Notes: generated by a model from the letters alone, not told the origin. A stretch of DNA of 64,000 nt from JABCYV01 sp963696025 (GCA_963696025.1 CAVOII010000012.1:372001-436000), one strand, 5' to 3'. Shown: positions 51,844 through 61,618, counted from the first letter of the stretch. A program made the numbers and translations.

Positions 51844-53001
51844 TTACTCCACTGGCCGCTCCACCATCATGGGCTGCGGTTTTTTGGGGTCCGCATTAGC
51901 CACCGCTGGAGCGGCGGGCACACTGGCAACGTTGACCGCTGTGCGCGGCTCGGCTCGAACTCCAGCGCGTTCGTCCCATTTCCCGAAGATCATCTTTCCC
52001 GCCGTGGTTTGCAAAACGGACGTCACCGAGATATCGATGGTCTTGCCGATCATTTTGCGCGCGTTGTCCACCACCACCATGGTGCCATCGTCGAGGTAGG
52101 CCACGCCCTGGTTGTATTCTTTGCCTTCCTTCAGGATGAAGACCCGCATGGTCTCGCCGGGCAGCACGATGGGTTTCAGCGAGTTCGCCAACTCATTGAT
52201 GTTCAAAACTTCGACCCCCTGCAATTGGGCGACTTTGTTTAGGTTGAAGTCATTAGTGATGATCTTGCCTTCGTACAGCTTGGCCAGTTCGATCAGTTTC
52301 AAATCCACTTCGCGGACTGAGGGGAAGTCGTCCTCCACAATCTGGATTTGCAAAGAAGCAACTTTCTGCAGGCGCTGCAGGATATCGAGACCGCGTCGTC
52401 CCCGGTTGCGTTTCAGGGAATCGGCCGAGTCTGCCACTAACTGCAACTCGCGCAGAACGAACTGTGGAGTAACGATGGTGCCGTCAAGGAACCCGGTCTC
52501 AGCAATGTCTGCTATCCGCCCATCGATGATGACGCTGGTGTCAAGAATTTTGTAACTCTTCCTCGACTGTTTCTCGCCGCCGAAGATGCCACCCAGGGCG
52601 GCCAGGTTTAGCAGGTCGCCTTTGTTTGCACCCACGATCAAACCGACGTAAGCCATGAGGAGCATGACCATGATTTGTAGGAAACTCTGAGTGTGGCCTG
52701 GCGGAATGCTGTTGCGGATGACCAGGGCAAACAGGTAGGCGCCGAAGATGCCGAGTACGCTGCCGATTGCGGCCCCTATCAGCCGGGTCAGGCTAACGGC
52801 GTGCAGCCTCCACTCGAATAGCACGATCGCGAGGCCGATGCCCGCGCCTACGCCGGCATCGAACTTGGGAGGAAGTCCAAAAGGACTAATAAGATAACAA
52901 GTTACAGCAACAATAACGACGAACAAAAAACGAACGACTAATAAGTCCACAAATAGCCTCCACTGGACCTGATCGCGCGTCCGCGAATTAAGGTCCCGCA
53001 C
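51844..53001 (-). CDS. Membrane-anchored PIN-TRAM domain protein (YacL-like)
   Basis: 385 residues. Four hydrophobic segments (about 24-140) precede a PIN nuclease-like domain starting KILDTSVIIDGRIADIAETGF, with DSADSLKRNRGRRGLDIL, the KLIELAKLYEGKIITNDFNLNKVA block holding further acidic residues, then a TRAM RNA-binding domain (VVLPGETMRVFILKEGKEYNQGVAYLDDGTMVVVD). The last about 40 residues are Pro/Ala-rich. Known YacL-type proteins are uncharacterised, presumed RNases, and often sit near ispD/ispF as here. The TRAM domain makes RNA the likely substrate. Confidence 0.9.
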   Translation of the reverse strand: MRDLNSRTRDQVQWRLFVDLLVVRFLFVVIVAVTCYLISPFGLPPKFDAGVGAGIGLAIVLFEWRLHAVSLTRLIGAAIGSVLGIFGAYLFALVIRNSIPPGHTQSFLQIMVMLLMAYVGLIVGANKGDLLNLAALGGIFGGEKQSRKSYKILDTSVIIDGRIADIAETGFLDGTIVTPQFVLRELQLVADSADSLKRNRGRRGLDILQRLQKVASLQIQIVEDDFPSVREVDLKLIELAKLYEGKIITNDFNLNKVAQLQGVEVLNINELANSLKPIVLPGETMRVFILKEGKEYNQGVAYLDDGTMVVVDNARKMIGKTIDISVTSVLQTTAGKMIFGKWDERAGVRAEPRTAVNVASVPAAPAVANADPKKPQPMMVERPVE

Positions 53002-53457
53002 TGGCTATCCAGCTCGATCAAGTAAACGGCGCCAGTGGTCTGTTAAGCGGAGCCTATAAATTAACGATTAGCGATGAAACGTGGCTCCGGTCCCGGAAAG
53101 CCGGGGCGAACCAACAACAATATGACAGGAAGTATATACCCCGCGCAAAGTCCTTTGGGTGCCGGCCAAAGCCCGGAATCTGTTCTTCCCGGCAGTTTAT
53201 CGGTGCGAACTGCGGCGTTCATTGATTCGTGGACTCGTTCCCGATGGAGGCCGGTTCGGGTTCGAACGGACAACCGTAGTGGGAACATCTTGCCGATCGG
53301 TTTCGCTTTTGCCCGGCAAGATCTTCCGGCTGTCTGCTCGGCATCATTCACCTTCCAATCAAGTCTCGGCAACAGCCCCATTCCTACTGCGTTTTCAGCA
53401 TGAATTTTCCTAGCGAATTGTTTCACAGCGTGCAGATGCATGATTGAGGAAACAAAC
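53002..53457. other. Non-coding stretch before the flagellar remnants
   Basis: 456 bases, with no frame showing recognisable motifs. It may be debris of a larger motility locus, but I see no identifiable fragment until 53458. No repeat or RNA gene recognised. Confidence 0.4.
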
Positions 53458-53577
53458 TTGGACAGCGGGTATTACGCGGCGTGTGCCGGTCTGAAGGCGC
53501 AAACGCAAGCTCTCGACGTAGTCGCCAACAACCTGGCAAACATCAATACCAACGGTTATTCCACAGGTGCCAGTTGA
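53458..53577 (+). pseudogene. 5' stub of a flagellar rod gene (flgF/flgG type)
   Basis: Forty codons from a TTG with GAGGA nine bases upstream: DSGYYAACAGLKAQTQALD, then VVANNLANINTNGY, ending in STGAS and a stop. The ANNLANINTNGY motif is the hallmark of the N-terminus of flagellar rod/hook proteins. A normal FlgF/FlgG has about 240-260 residues, so more than 80% is missing. The stub is fused at about 53560 to an N-truncated motB frame. Confidence 0.8.
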
Positions 53578-54211
53578 CTCCCAGGAACCAATGCCGTTCA
53601 GCGACGTTCAGGCCATAGGGAACGTCGAGCGCACTAGCGCTCTGGGACGTCTGGTTGCGCCGCCACATGGTGAACTTTCGAGCGCTGCGGAGAACGGAGA
53701 CTTAGGCGACCTGCGCCGCGAACTGGAACAGGCGCTAGCGCCCGAAATCTCAAGAAAAGAAGTCGCGCTGCGCAGTGTGCCCGATGGTCTGGTGATCAGC
53801 CTGCTGGAGATTGGATTTTTCGAAAGCGGTTCCGCTCAAATCAAGAGTGATTCGCTGCCTGCCTTCAGCCGAATGGCTGGGTTGTTGGCGCAGCGCAACT
53901 ATCGTATTCGAATCGAGGGCCACACTGACAACGTGCCCATCCACAATTCCAAGTTTCACTCCAACTGGGAGCTGTCAACCGAACGCGCCACGGAACTAAT
54001 CCGCGTACTTCTGACTCGATACAACTTTGCGCCGGAAAGGCTTTCCGCAGCTGGCTACAGCCAATATCACCCCGTCAGCACCAACAATACCCGGGAAGGA
54101 CGTGGCCTAAACCGCCGGGTCTACGTAGTGGTGCTGGGACGAGAGTCCTCGCCTGACAAGGCGGCGCGGCAAGCACTCCCTGTCCTGAGCCAAGCTGGTC
54201 TTCCAGCATAG
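53567..54211 (+). pseudogene. N-terminally truncated MotB (OmpA-like domain only)
   Basis: 214 codons from a GTG. Residues about 60-200 are an OmpA/MotB peptidoglycan-binding domain (GFFESGSAQIKSDSL; IRIEGHTDNVPIHNSKFHSNWELSTERATELIRVLL; LSAAGYSQYHPV). The membrane helix and plug region that a stator MotB needs are missing; the frame starts right at the junction with the flgF/flgG stub. Either a deletion joined the two genes, or a short soluble OmpA-domain protein persists. No motA is visible. Confidence 0.75.
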
Positions 54212-54365
54212 TTTCGACAGAAGCTAAACCATCCTCGGATGACGTACGCAAGATTCCGTTGCGAGCTGTTGCACACAAACGTCCTTAATTAACGTCACTA
54301 AAGTCTCAATCACTGTAGGCCGATGAAATTCGTGTGACCATCCACGGTGTCGGACGAGTCCGGAC

Positions 54366-55592
54366 ATGGCACTCTTCGGCGTTGCCCACGTCCGCCAGCG
54401 ACCCTCTGCTTCAGCAGATCGCCTGATGACCACGACAACGCCAGGACGGCAAAAATTGGATGGTTTGGATACCGTCGACAGCCCAAGCTCTATTGCGTGC
54501 CTCAATGACAACGTTCGTCACAAATCGCGCTTGGTCCGAGTGCTTGTGGCTGATGATAATCCTTTAGTGCGAACTGCCCTCATCCGCTTGATTGAATCCG
54601 ATCCTGCGCTACGCGTTAGCGGCACTGCGCAATCCGGCCAGGAAACCTTAGAGAAAATTTCTCTGCTCCAGCCTGACGTCGTGACCCTCGATGTGGAAAT
54701 GCAAGACTTCGACGGCCTCGAGACCCTAAAACGCATTATGCGGGTTTCTCCACGTCCCGTAATCGTGGTGAGCTCGCTCACTCAGAACGGCGCAGAGATC
54801 ACTCTAGACGCCCTGGCCTGCGGGGCTTTCGACTATGTCCGTAAACATCTCTCAGACGTGTCGCTAGACATGGTGAAAAATCGCCAGGACTTGATTACCA
54901 AGATTAAGGCGGCCGCCGAAACCTGTTGGCCCCGGCCCATGGCACAGATCACGCACACGGCGGTCAAGTTCCACACACCCGCAGCGGATGTCTGTCCCCG
55001 CGTGATTGCGGTCGGGATCTCCACCGGGGGACCACAAGCGCTTCAGCAAGTTCTGCCTCTCTTGCCGGCTGACTTGGCGGTCGGTGTACTAATCGTCCAA
55101 CACATGCCTCCAGGATTCACTGGACCGCTCGCCCGCCGCCTCGACGGCCTTTGCAAGGTAACTGTTCGGGAGGCCGGCAATCACGAGGTGATCGAAGGCG
55201 GAGTCGTACTCATAGCTCCGGCGGGGCAACACATGACGGTTTATCGCCGCAATGCATCGCAGGTCCTCATAGGGCTGTCGCAGTTGCCCGAAAATAGTGC
55301 CCACATGCCTTCTCTCGACGTGATGATGCTCTCCGTAGCGGAAGTCTTCCAGGCGTACTCGATGGGTATAATCATGACCGGCATGGGAGTCGACGGCTTG
55401 CTAGGCATGCAAGCCATCGCCAGCAACGGGGGCACGACTCTGGGGCAAGATGAGTCGAGTTGCCCGGTCTACGGTATGCCTCGGGCCTGCGCACGAAGTG
55501 GCGTACTGCAGCGAGTAGTGCCCCTCATGCACATTCCCGAGGAGATTCTGCATGCTACCCACTACCGGCGACGCGGAGCGATCCTTCGATAG
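54366..55592 (+). CDS. cheB: Chemotaxis protein-glutamate methylesterase CheB-like
   Basis: 408 residues. A receiver domain (about 57-175: RVLVADDNPLVRTAL, phosphoacceptor in VVTLDVEMQDFDGLE) is followed by the CheB catalytic domain with the Ser-His-Asp triad in GISTGGPQALQQ (Ser about 219), VQHMPPGFTGPLARRL (His about 246) and TGMGVDGLLGM (Asp about 342). It removes methyl groups from chemoreceptors. The gene looks intact but is an orphan: no cheA, cheR, cheW or receptor lies nearby, and its neighbours are decayed motility genes. The first about 50 residues are unlike the family, so the true start may be internal. Confidence 0.87.
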   Translation: MALFGVAHVRQRPSASADRLMTTTTPGRQKLDGLDTVDSPSSIACLNDNVRHKSRLVRVLVADDNPLVRTALIRLIESDPALRVSGTAQSGQETLEKISLLQPDVVTLDVEMQDFDGLETLKRIMRVSPRPVIVVSSLTQNGAEITLDALACGAFDYVRKHLSDVSLDMVKNRQDLITKIKAAAETCWPRPMAQITHTAVKFHTPAADVCPRVIAVGISTGGPQALQQVLPLLPADLAVGVLIVQHMPPGFTGPLARRLDGLCKVTVREAGNHEVIEGGVVLIAPAGQHMTVYRRNASQVLIGLSQLPENSAHMPSLDVMMLSVAEVFQAYSMGIIMTGMGVDGLLGMQAIASNGGTTLGQDESSCPVYGMPRACARSGVLQRVVPLMHIPEEILHATHYRRRGAILR

Positions 55593-55988
55593 TCGACAGT
55601 GTCGCCAAGGCTTGCTTCACCTGGCGCAGCAGAGACTGCGCCGAGAATGGTTTGGGCAGGTAGAAGACACCTGGTCGTCTAAGCCCATTGCGCGTGACCG
55701 GGTTTTCGGGATAGCCGGAGATGAAAATTGTCCTCAGCCCGAGGCTCATGGCTTTGAGATCGTCAGCAGGCTGCAGCCGCTTTGGCCGGGCATGACGACA
55801 TCGGTGAGGAGAAGCCGCACTTCGTCCCGGTACCGACGGAACGTAAGCATGGCATCTGCCGCATTTCGAGTTTTCAGGACACGATATCCAGCGGACTGAA
55901 GAATTTCGCCAGTCACGTCGCGAACAAACTTTTCATCCTCAACCAGAAGAATATTCGTGAGCCCCGGCCATCTCAGTGCCCATCCCAA
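55555..55988 (-). pseudogene. Frameshifted receiver-domain protein
   Basis: Two overlapping minus-strand frames together make one receiver: the first has NILLVEDEKFVRDVTGEIL and LLLTDVVMPGQSG, the second GLRTIFISGYPENP and GVFYLPKPFSAQSLLRQV. The join near 55760 lacks one base. The C-terminal style (SGYPENP...FLPKPF) is that of receivers attached to hybrid histidine kinases. It overlaps the convergent cheB end by 38 bases. No kinase part is present. Confidence 0.72.
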
Positions 55989-56254
55989 CCGCAGGCACTC
56001 CCTGATTCATTTCTGAGTTGTGTTCAATCCATTGCATACTTCACCTGTAGTCATGTACGGTTACTTGCACCCCAGCGCCCATCTCGGCGTGGCCTGCATG
56101 AGAGGGGGTCGGGAATGCATCAGCAATGGGTTACGGGCGTTAACGCTGATGCAAATTTCTGTTGGAGGGTCGCGAGGAAGCGATAGTTGTCGTTTCGGGA
56201 AGGACGCTGTAAAAGTTCGGGAAATCCGCACTGAAATGGTACTAAGTCCTCCTG

Positions 56255-58879
56255 CTATCGAGTTCGAACCAACAATGTCCGGTTAGGATCAAGTACGACC
56301 TTTCGAGTGCCTGCTGGCGCAGTCAAGTGGAACTGAGTCTCCGCCCCATCGGCGAACACGTGTCCCACCAATACCGTCTTCCCAGAAAGCACAGCATAGA
56401 CCGGGACCGAGGTCACCAAGTCATCAGCAGCGAGTTTCTGCAGAATTGTGCCGCTAACTGCGGTCGAGTTACCCTTGTCGCCGTAGCGGACTCCCTCTAA
56501 TTCGAGCCGCGGGATCGCCGTGCCGTTGACCCATCCGCGGTAGAACCAGTCCAGCGATTTCCGGCCCTCGTACCAGAGGGAGGGTGGCAACTCTTCTTCA
56601 AATACGTGCAGCAGTTCGCGAGTGCTGATCGACTTTCGCTGATAGCGCGCCCTGACCTTTCGCAGGGCGCGAACGAAAGGCTCGTCCGCCGCATCCGATC
56701 CCGCTGCGCCAGGTCGCACTCCGCTTTCCCGCTCAGCATCGCGCATCATGTAACGCAGCATGTGAAAAAGCCAAGTCCCGCGACCGTAACTGATGGCGTC
56801 ATAACCACTCGGAAAGTGTGAGCATGAGAGCCGTGCCCCGAGGGTCACTGGACCGGCCTCCATCAACGGCACGCCGTCTGGATTCTTCTCCAACAGGTCT
56901 TCCCGGTATTTCTCCATGGCGGCGCGGAATTGGACCGGATCCCGTGATTCCAGCAACATCATCGAACTATAGTTCGCCAGCGCTTCCATCATCCACTGGT
57001 CGCTGTACCCACTCCACACCACGGTGTCACCCCACCACTGGTGGGCAGTTTCGTGTGCGATTACCGCAGTACTCAATGTTTTTTGCACGGGACTCATGTG
57101 GAGGTCGGATTTCTGGGTCGGGGTGAGAAACGAAAAACTGGAAAGGAATATTAGCCCCGGCCAACCCTGGCTCAGAGCACCCGGCATTTGGGTTAGGGCT
57201 AACTGGCCGTACGGATATGGTCCGAAGCGCTGGGCGAAGAACTCGATAGCGCGGGCGGAAGTGTCCGCCACGGCTTGGGCGTTTCGGGCCGGAGACGGTT
57301 CAGGCGGCGCGGCCACCACCGCTCGTTGCCGTCGCCGGAAGCCCGGTATTAGCGGTGCTGGGCCAACTTCTTCTTCCGCGCCTTTCGGAAATCCACGTTC
57401 CATGCCAGAAGCCGCATAAGTTTCCACCAATACACTTCCTGCGTGTGCCACGGCGCGGGAATATTTGCCGAGGTTGAATCCCGCCAGTGGGATTGGGCCG
57501 TCAGAGACCCAGCGGCTCACTTGCTCTCCGGCTAGCGATTCCACGGACGCGCCTCCATTATCGCTGGTATTCGGCGGATGTATGTCTTCCCGCCTTCCTG
57601 TCGCCACCAGCGTCCAGCCTGCCGGATACTCGAACTGGAGGTCGAAGTTTGACATCGCCATCCCGCGGTTGGGATACCACGTGCCACGAGCGCCAACATA
57701 CAGCAATCCTCCCCCTGCCTCGGAAAGCACGTCGCCGGCGTATCGGAAGCGCAAGTGAATCTTTTGTCCCGTTTCGAGTGGCCTGGGAAACACCACAGCA
57801 ACCAGATCATTGCCCCGGCGGGACAGCTGCGTGCCCTCCAGCGCCTGGTTGTGAATGAACTCAACAGCGCGCCCGTCCGCTTCCACCGCCTTAAGGTTAA
57901 GGAACCTCGACAACTCAAACAAGACGGAGCGCTGCCCTCCCTGGCGCACTTCCATCTGCAATGAAGCGTCGACGCTGAGGCCGGTTGGTGGCTTCACTTC
58001 TGTCTTGATGGTATAGTCCGAGATGTTAATCTTGTCCGGTTTACCTTCTTCCCCAACAATACTATTCAGATTATCCTGGCGCGTCGCCGATGAGGCGGTC
58101 GAAAACATCGTCCACACGTCGTAATAGCTGTCGCCTTTCACCGTTTTAAATTGTCCTGCCCAAATTTGCTCTGGCACTGAGGAATCGAAGTAAAGATCAA
58201 ACGTTCCCCGTTTCAGTCCCTGTACTCGCGCGTGTAGCATGCGGTCGTTTTTGAGTTCCTCGCTTGCTGGCGAAGGCGGTTCGGGTGCTTGCCCTGCGAC
58301 GGGGAGAAATTGACTAAAGCTCATCAGCAATCTCAGTCCGTCAGTCTCGGCCAAGTTGTGGGCGGTTTCATTCCATCGGGAGACAAATTCTGCAGCATTC
58401 TCCGCGGGCCGCAGTGAAGTTTGCAATTCCGTAAAGGTTTCGTCATTGAAACGAAAATACGCCGTAGCAAACCGTTCTTCGAGAATAGCTGCGCCCGTGA
58501 ACAGCGCCATGGAAGCGCGTTCTGCGCGGTTGGGAGGAATCAGCAGAATCTCCCCTTCCCCTTCAAAAAAAGCTCCGGTGACGCGACCTGCTACATCTTC
58601 GGTGAATGCGAGAGTTCCATCCTCCAGAGTAATGTGAAAGGCGGCGCGATCAAATGATGTTTCCCGGACCTGGTAAACCCGCGACTTGGCCAGACCAACG
58701 CTGCACAATTGGCGGTAAAGGGTTTCGGCTGAGTCGCCGGGCGGTCGGGCCGCGCGCTCGACCGCACTTTGAACCGCCTCTGGCGGGACAGCGCCCTGCG
58801 TTGAGCTGAGGCCCCCCGCCGTCAGCACATATGCCACCGAAAGCATAGTTCTGCGAATGTTCCTGGTTACCTTTGTCAC
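56255..58879 (-). CDS. M1-family (gluzincin) metallopeptidase, secreted
   Basis: 874 residues with a GTG start and signal peptide (residues about 8-30). The zinc site HETAHQWWGD (about 608) with the third ligand in MEALANY 18 residues on is M1 type, though the usual NEG is MEA. The N-terminal 550 residues form the beta-rich saddle typical of M1 enzymes (GGLLYVGARGTWYPNRGMAMSNF; FEYPAGWTLVATG). M1 enzymes remove N-terminal residues from peptides. The upstream part (about 60-330) is longer than in E. coli PepN. Divergent from the TPR gluzincin at 58.9 kb. A periplasmic or surface role is inferred. Confidence 0.86.
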   Translation of the reverse strand: MTKVTRNIRRTMLSVAYVLTAGGLSSTQGAVPPEAVQSAVERAARPPGDSAETLYRQLCSVGLAKSRVYQVRETSFDRAAFHITLEDGTLAFTEDVAGRVTGAFFEGEGEILLIPPNRAERASMALFTGAAILEERFATAYFRFNDETFTELQTSLRPAENAAEFVSRWNETAHNLAETDGLRLLMSFSQFLPVAGQAPEPPSPASEELKNDRMLHARVQGLKRGTFDLYFDSSVPEQIWAGQFKTVKGDSYYDVWTMFSTASSATRQDNLNSIVGEEGKPDKINISDYTIKTEVKPPTGLSVDASLQMEVRQGGQRSVLFELSRFLNLKAVEADGRAVEFIHNQALEGTQLSRRGNDLVAVVFPRPLETGQKIHLRFRYAGDVLSEAGGGLLYVGARGTWYPNRGMAMSNFDLQFEYPAGWTLVATGRREDIHPPNTSDNGGASVESLAGEQVSRWVSDGPIPLAGFNLGKYSRAVAHAGSVLVETYAASGMERGFPKGAEEEVGPAPLIPGFRRRQRAVVAAPPEPSPARNAQAVADTSARAIEFFAQRFGPYPYGQLALTQMPGALSQGWPGLIFLSSFSFLTPTQKSDLHMSPVQKTLSTAVIAHETAHQWWGDTVVWSGYSDQWMMEALANYSSMMLLESRDPVQFRAAMEKYREDLLEKNPDGVPLMEAGPVTLGARLSCSHFPSGYDAISYGRGTWLFHMLRYMMRDAERESGVRPGAAGSDAADEPFVRALRKVRARYQRKSISTRELLHVFEEELPPSLWYEGRKSLDWFYRGWVNGTAIPRLELEGVRYGDKGNSTAVSGTILQKLAADDLVTSVPVYAVLSGKTVLVGHVFADGAETQFHLTAPAGTRKVVLDPNRTLLVRTR

Positions 58880-58904
58880 CTACGCTACGGTTCCTCTCTG
58901 TTGC

Positions 58905-58910
58905 TAGAAT
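58905..58910 (+). promoter_or_regulatory. Candidate -10 box of the second TPR gluzincin gene
   Basis: TAGAAT followed by eight bases and a GTG at 58919. This supports 58919 over the in-frame TTG at 58901. A very short or no leader is implied. Confidence 0.4.
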
Positions 58911-58918
58911 GCGCCCTA

Positions 58919-60364
58919 GTGCGCTCACCTGTCATCTTCTTCTTATTGTCAGGAATCTTATGGTTACTGCTGGCCCCAGTCTGCGCGCCAGCGGACGTAA
59001 TCCACCTCAAGAACGGCCGCACTATCTGGGCGGACCACGTTTATGAGAACGGCGCGCACCTGCAATACGACATCGGCGACGACTCTTACGGCATTCCCAA
59101 GTCAGTAGTGGAGCGGGTTGAAGCCGGGGGTATTCCTCCTGAGCGTACCGCTCCAGGAGAAAGAGGCAATGACAAGGAGCCCCACGGTGTGCCATCCTTT
59201 GCGCCCGCCGAACACCTTGCGAACGAATCAGCTCTCACGGAGAGGATTATTCACGGAGGCCGGGTCGATGCGGACGCGCTGGCGGCCCTCGAAGACGAAG
59301 GCGCTACAGAAAAGACGGCAGCTGGATACTTCATCGCCGGAAAACATGAGTTCGAACATGGAAATTTCAGCAATGCGAGGGCTTACTTCGAAACCGGCCT
59401 CCGCTTCGATTCTCAGAACCCTACAATTCTGAGCTACTACGCGGCATTGCTGGTGCGAAGCGGGAACGCGGGCGAAGCGTTGCCTTATGCCGAACGTGCG
59501 GTGCGCATTGCACCCAATTCGCCCGATGCGCTGGATGTTCTCGGGTACGCTCAGTTCTCCGCCGATCACAACCGCGAGGCTATCCAGAGTTGGAAGCATT
59601 CTCTGGCGCTCCGCCCGAGCAGCACTGTGCAGCAGCTCCTGGCCAAAGCAGAGCGGGAAGCCAGCGCAGAAACTGACTACTCACAACGCGAAAGCAGTCA
59701 CTTCACTTTGCGCTACGAGGGCAAACAAACTTCGGAATCATTTCGCAGCCAATTGGTCGCCACTCTGGAATCGGAATACGACGACCTGGTGCGCGATTTA
59801 GGTGTCGCTCCGCGCAGCAGCATCGCCGTTGTCCTCTATACCGGTCAAGCCTTTTTTGATGTTACCCAATCGCCCTCTTGGGTGGGCGCAGTCAACGATG
59901 GCAAGTTGCGCATTCCGGTAGAGGGTCTGAGCTCAGTTACTCCGGAGCTGGCGCGGGTATTGAAGCACGAGCTAGCACACTCTTTTATCAATCAGCTTTC
60001 TGGAGGACGTTGTCCGCAGTGGCTGAACGAGGGCCTAGCTCAGATATTAGAGCCGAAATCTGTAGCCTCTCGTGGCCGCCGTCTGGCTCAACTCTTCCAG
60101 ACGCAACGTGAAATTCCATTCAATGCCCTGGAGGGCGGATTTATGCGTTTCTCGGGAGTCGAGGCGCTGCTGGCCTACGATGAATCTCTCGCCGCTGTCG
60201 AATTCATCCGCGACACCTATGGTATGAGCGATCTGCAGCGTATGCTGGAAAGATTGGGCCAAGGCAGCTCAAGTGAGGCTGCGCTGCGCGCGACAATCCA
60301 TTCCGGATACGGAGAGCTTGAAAACGAAGTCGCCAAGTACCTGGTGAGTAAATACGGGAGTTAG
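58919..60364 (+). CDS. Secreted TPR gluzincin-like metallopeptidase
   Basis: 481 residues from the GTG at 58919, with a signal peptide (FFLLSGILWLLLAPVCAPA). A short beta region (LKNGRTIWADHVYENGAHLQYDIGDDSYGIPKSVVE) is like that in many Acidobacteriota secreted proteins. Residues about 125-240 are TPR units. The C-terminal half has HELAHSF (about 350) and NEGLAQ about 18 residues on, the peptidase-MA/DUF1570 zinc pattern also seen in the gene at 46-47.6 kb. Substrate unknown. It lies divergent from the M1 peptidase. Confidence 0.82.
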   Translation: MRSPVIFFLLSGILWLLLAPVCAPADVIHLKNGRTIWADHVYENGAHLQYDIGDDSYGIPKSVVERVEAGGIPPERTAPGERGNDKEPHGVPSFAPAEHLANESALTERIIHGGRVDADALAALEDEGATEKTAAGYFIAGKHEFEHGNFSNARAYFETGLRFDSQNPTILSYYAALLVRSGNAGEALPYAERAVRIAPNSPDALDVLGYAQFSADHNREAIQSWKHSLALRPSSTVQQLLAKAEREASAETDYSQRESSHFTLRYEGKQTSESFRSQLVATLESEYDDLVRDLGVAPRSSIAVVLYTGQAFFDVTQSPSWVGAVNDGKLRIPVEGLSSVTPELARVLKHELAHSFINQLSGGRCPQWLNEGLAQILEPKSVASRGRRLAQLFQTQREIPFNALEGGFMRFSGVEALLAYDESLAAVEFIRDTYGMSDLQRMLERLGQGSSSEAALRATIHSGYGELENEVAKYLVSKYGS

Positions 60365-60426
60365 ATCAACAGTCGTTATTTTGAGGGAACTGAAGTCGTG
60401 CCTTCCCAAGGCCACGAAACAAGTCG

Positions 60427-61452
60427 CTACTCGATCTGCACCAGACTGTTTGCTCCTGAGGTGACAGCGGCAGGCGCCGGATGCTGCGGAGTTCGCCAAG
60501 AATCAAAGATCGAGACCTGGTGAACGCAGGAAACCGTGCAGTGCGTTGCGCAAGATTTTTCGGTAACATATTCGCGGCGGATGTCTGCTACACCATATTT
60601 TTCTAGGGGAATCCCGGGATACCCACGCTGTTGCGAGCAGTAATGCACCAGACCATCTTCGCAAATGTACAGATACCGCGAGCCGGCGCGGCAGCGCCAC
60701 TGATTAGGGCGGCCCTGCGCAATATTGTCCTGAAAGGCATTCACCCGAGTGAAGCTGCGCTTCTCCATCGCTTTCATCTCGTGGTAGACGCGGCGCTCTT
60801 CATCTCCCAGCGGCTGCAACTGTCCGCTACCGTCGTGGATGATGCCGATAGTCGAACTGAATCCCAACTCAAGGGCTCGTTTGCCGATGGTCAGCGCATC
60901 TTGGGGATTGCGCACTCCCCCGCCCACCACAGAATTAATGTTGACGTGGAAATCGGAATACCGCGCAAGAAGCTCGAGCTTCTTGTCCAAAACCTTCAGA
61001 CTTTTCTTGGAAATGTCGTCGGGCGTAACGTTATCAATCGAAATTTGCAGCCATTCCAGCCCCGCTTTGTTCAGGCGCTCGATGCGATCTGCCACCAGTA
61101 AATAGCCATTGGTGATGAGGCCCGCAATCATCCTGTGTTTTCGAATGCGACGGATGATCTCATCGAGTTCGGGATGGAGCAGAGGCTCCCCACCGCTGAT
61201 GGTAATGATCGCCGTGCCCAACTCGGCCAGCTTGTCCACCCGCTGAAACATCGTTTCCGTGGGCACCGGCTGAGAAAAATCGTCGTACTCATTGCAATAC
61301 TCGCAGGCAAGATTGCAACGGCGGATGGGAATGAGGTGCGCGAGCAGCGGATGGTCGGTCGACGTGAATGCGCGTGCGACCATTCGCACGCCTCGAAGCG
61401 TGCGGTGCAGTGTTCTAAAATGATGGCGCAAGGCTTTTGAGCTACCTGACAT
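60427..61452 (-). CDS. Radical SAM protein with SPASM-like C-terminal cysteines
   Basis: 341 residues. The radical SAM triad CNLACEYC (C46, C50, C53) and SGGEPLLHPEL (SAM-binding GGE motif) are clear. The C-terminal 100 residues have further Cys in RCRAGSRYLYI, HYCSQQRGYPG and KSCATHCTVSCVHQ, suggesting auxiliary clusters of SPASM type. Such enzymes modify peptides or cofactors. It is a single gene with no peptide precursor recognised nearby, so the substrate is open. MoaA-type or hopanoid HpnH-type relatives cannot be excluded. Confidence 0.85.
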   Translation of the reverse strand: MSGSSKALRHHFRTLHRTLRGVRMVARAFTSTDHPLLAHLIPIRRCNLACEYCNEYDDFSQPVPTETMFQRVDKLAELGTAIITISGGEPLLHPELDEIIRRIRKHRMIAGLITNGYLLVADRIERLNKAGLEWLQISIDNVTPDDISKKSLKVLDKKLELLARYSDFHVNINSVVGGGVRNPQDALTIGKRALELGFSSTIGIIHDGSGQLQPLGDEERRVYHEMKAMEKRSFTRVNAFQDNIAQGRPNQWRCRAGSRYLYICEDGLVHYCSQQRGYPGIPLEKYGVADIRREYVTEKSCATHCTVSCVHQVSIFDSWRTPQHPAPAAVTSGANSLVQIE

Positions 61453-61572
61453 TTGGGATTAGCTACATTAGACCACGGCTCGCAGCCGAGTACACCGTTG
61501 GAGCAGCGTTTGGCGCGATTTGCGGGTTAAATGGCAGCCCTCACGCGTTCTAAATAAGTATCGGCCTCGCTC

Positions 61573-61602
61573 TGGACAGGTCAAAGACCCGTCCCCGCAC
61601 AG
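61573..61602. repeat. GGACAG-type intergenic hairpin element
   Basis: GGACAGGTC-AAA-GACCCGTCC and CCGCA form a near-perfect hairpin, resembling the second half of the elements at 37301 and 41415. It lies downstream of the racemase gene. Confidence 0.4.
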
Positions 61603-61618
61603 ACGAAGCTAACGGCAG

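Noticed and set aside
54212..54365. Possible regulatory RNA between the motB remnant and cheB
   Set aside because: No stable hairpin with a T-tract or known motif seen by eye.
55989..56254. Possible riboswitch or RNA gene in the gap before the M1 peptidase 3' end
   Set aside because: It is a convergent/downstream gap; no recognisable conserved RNA motif.
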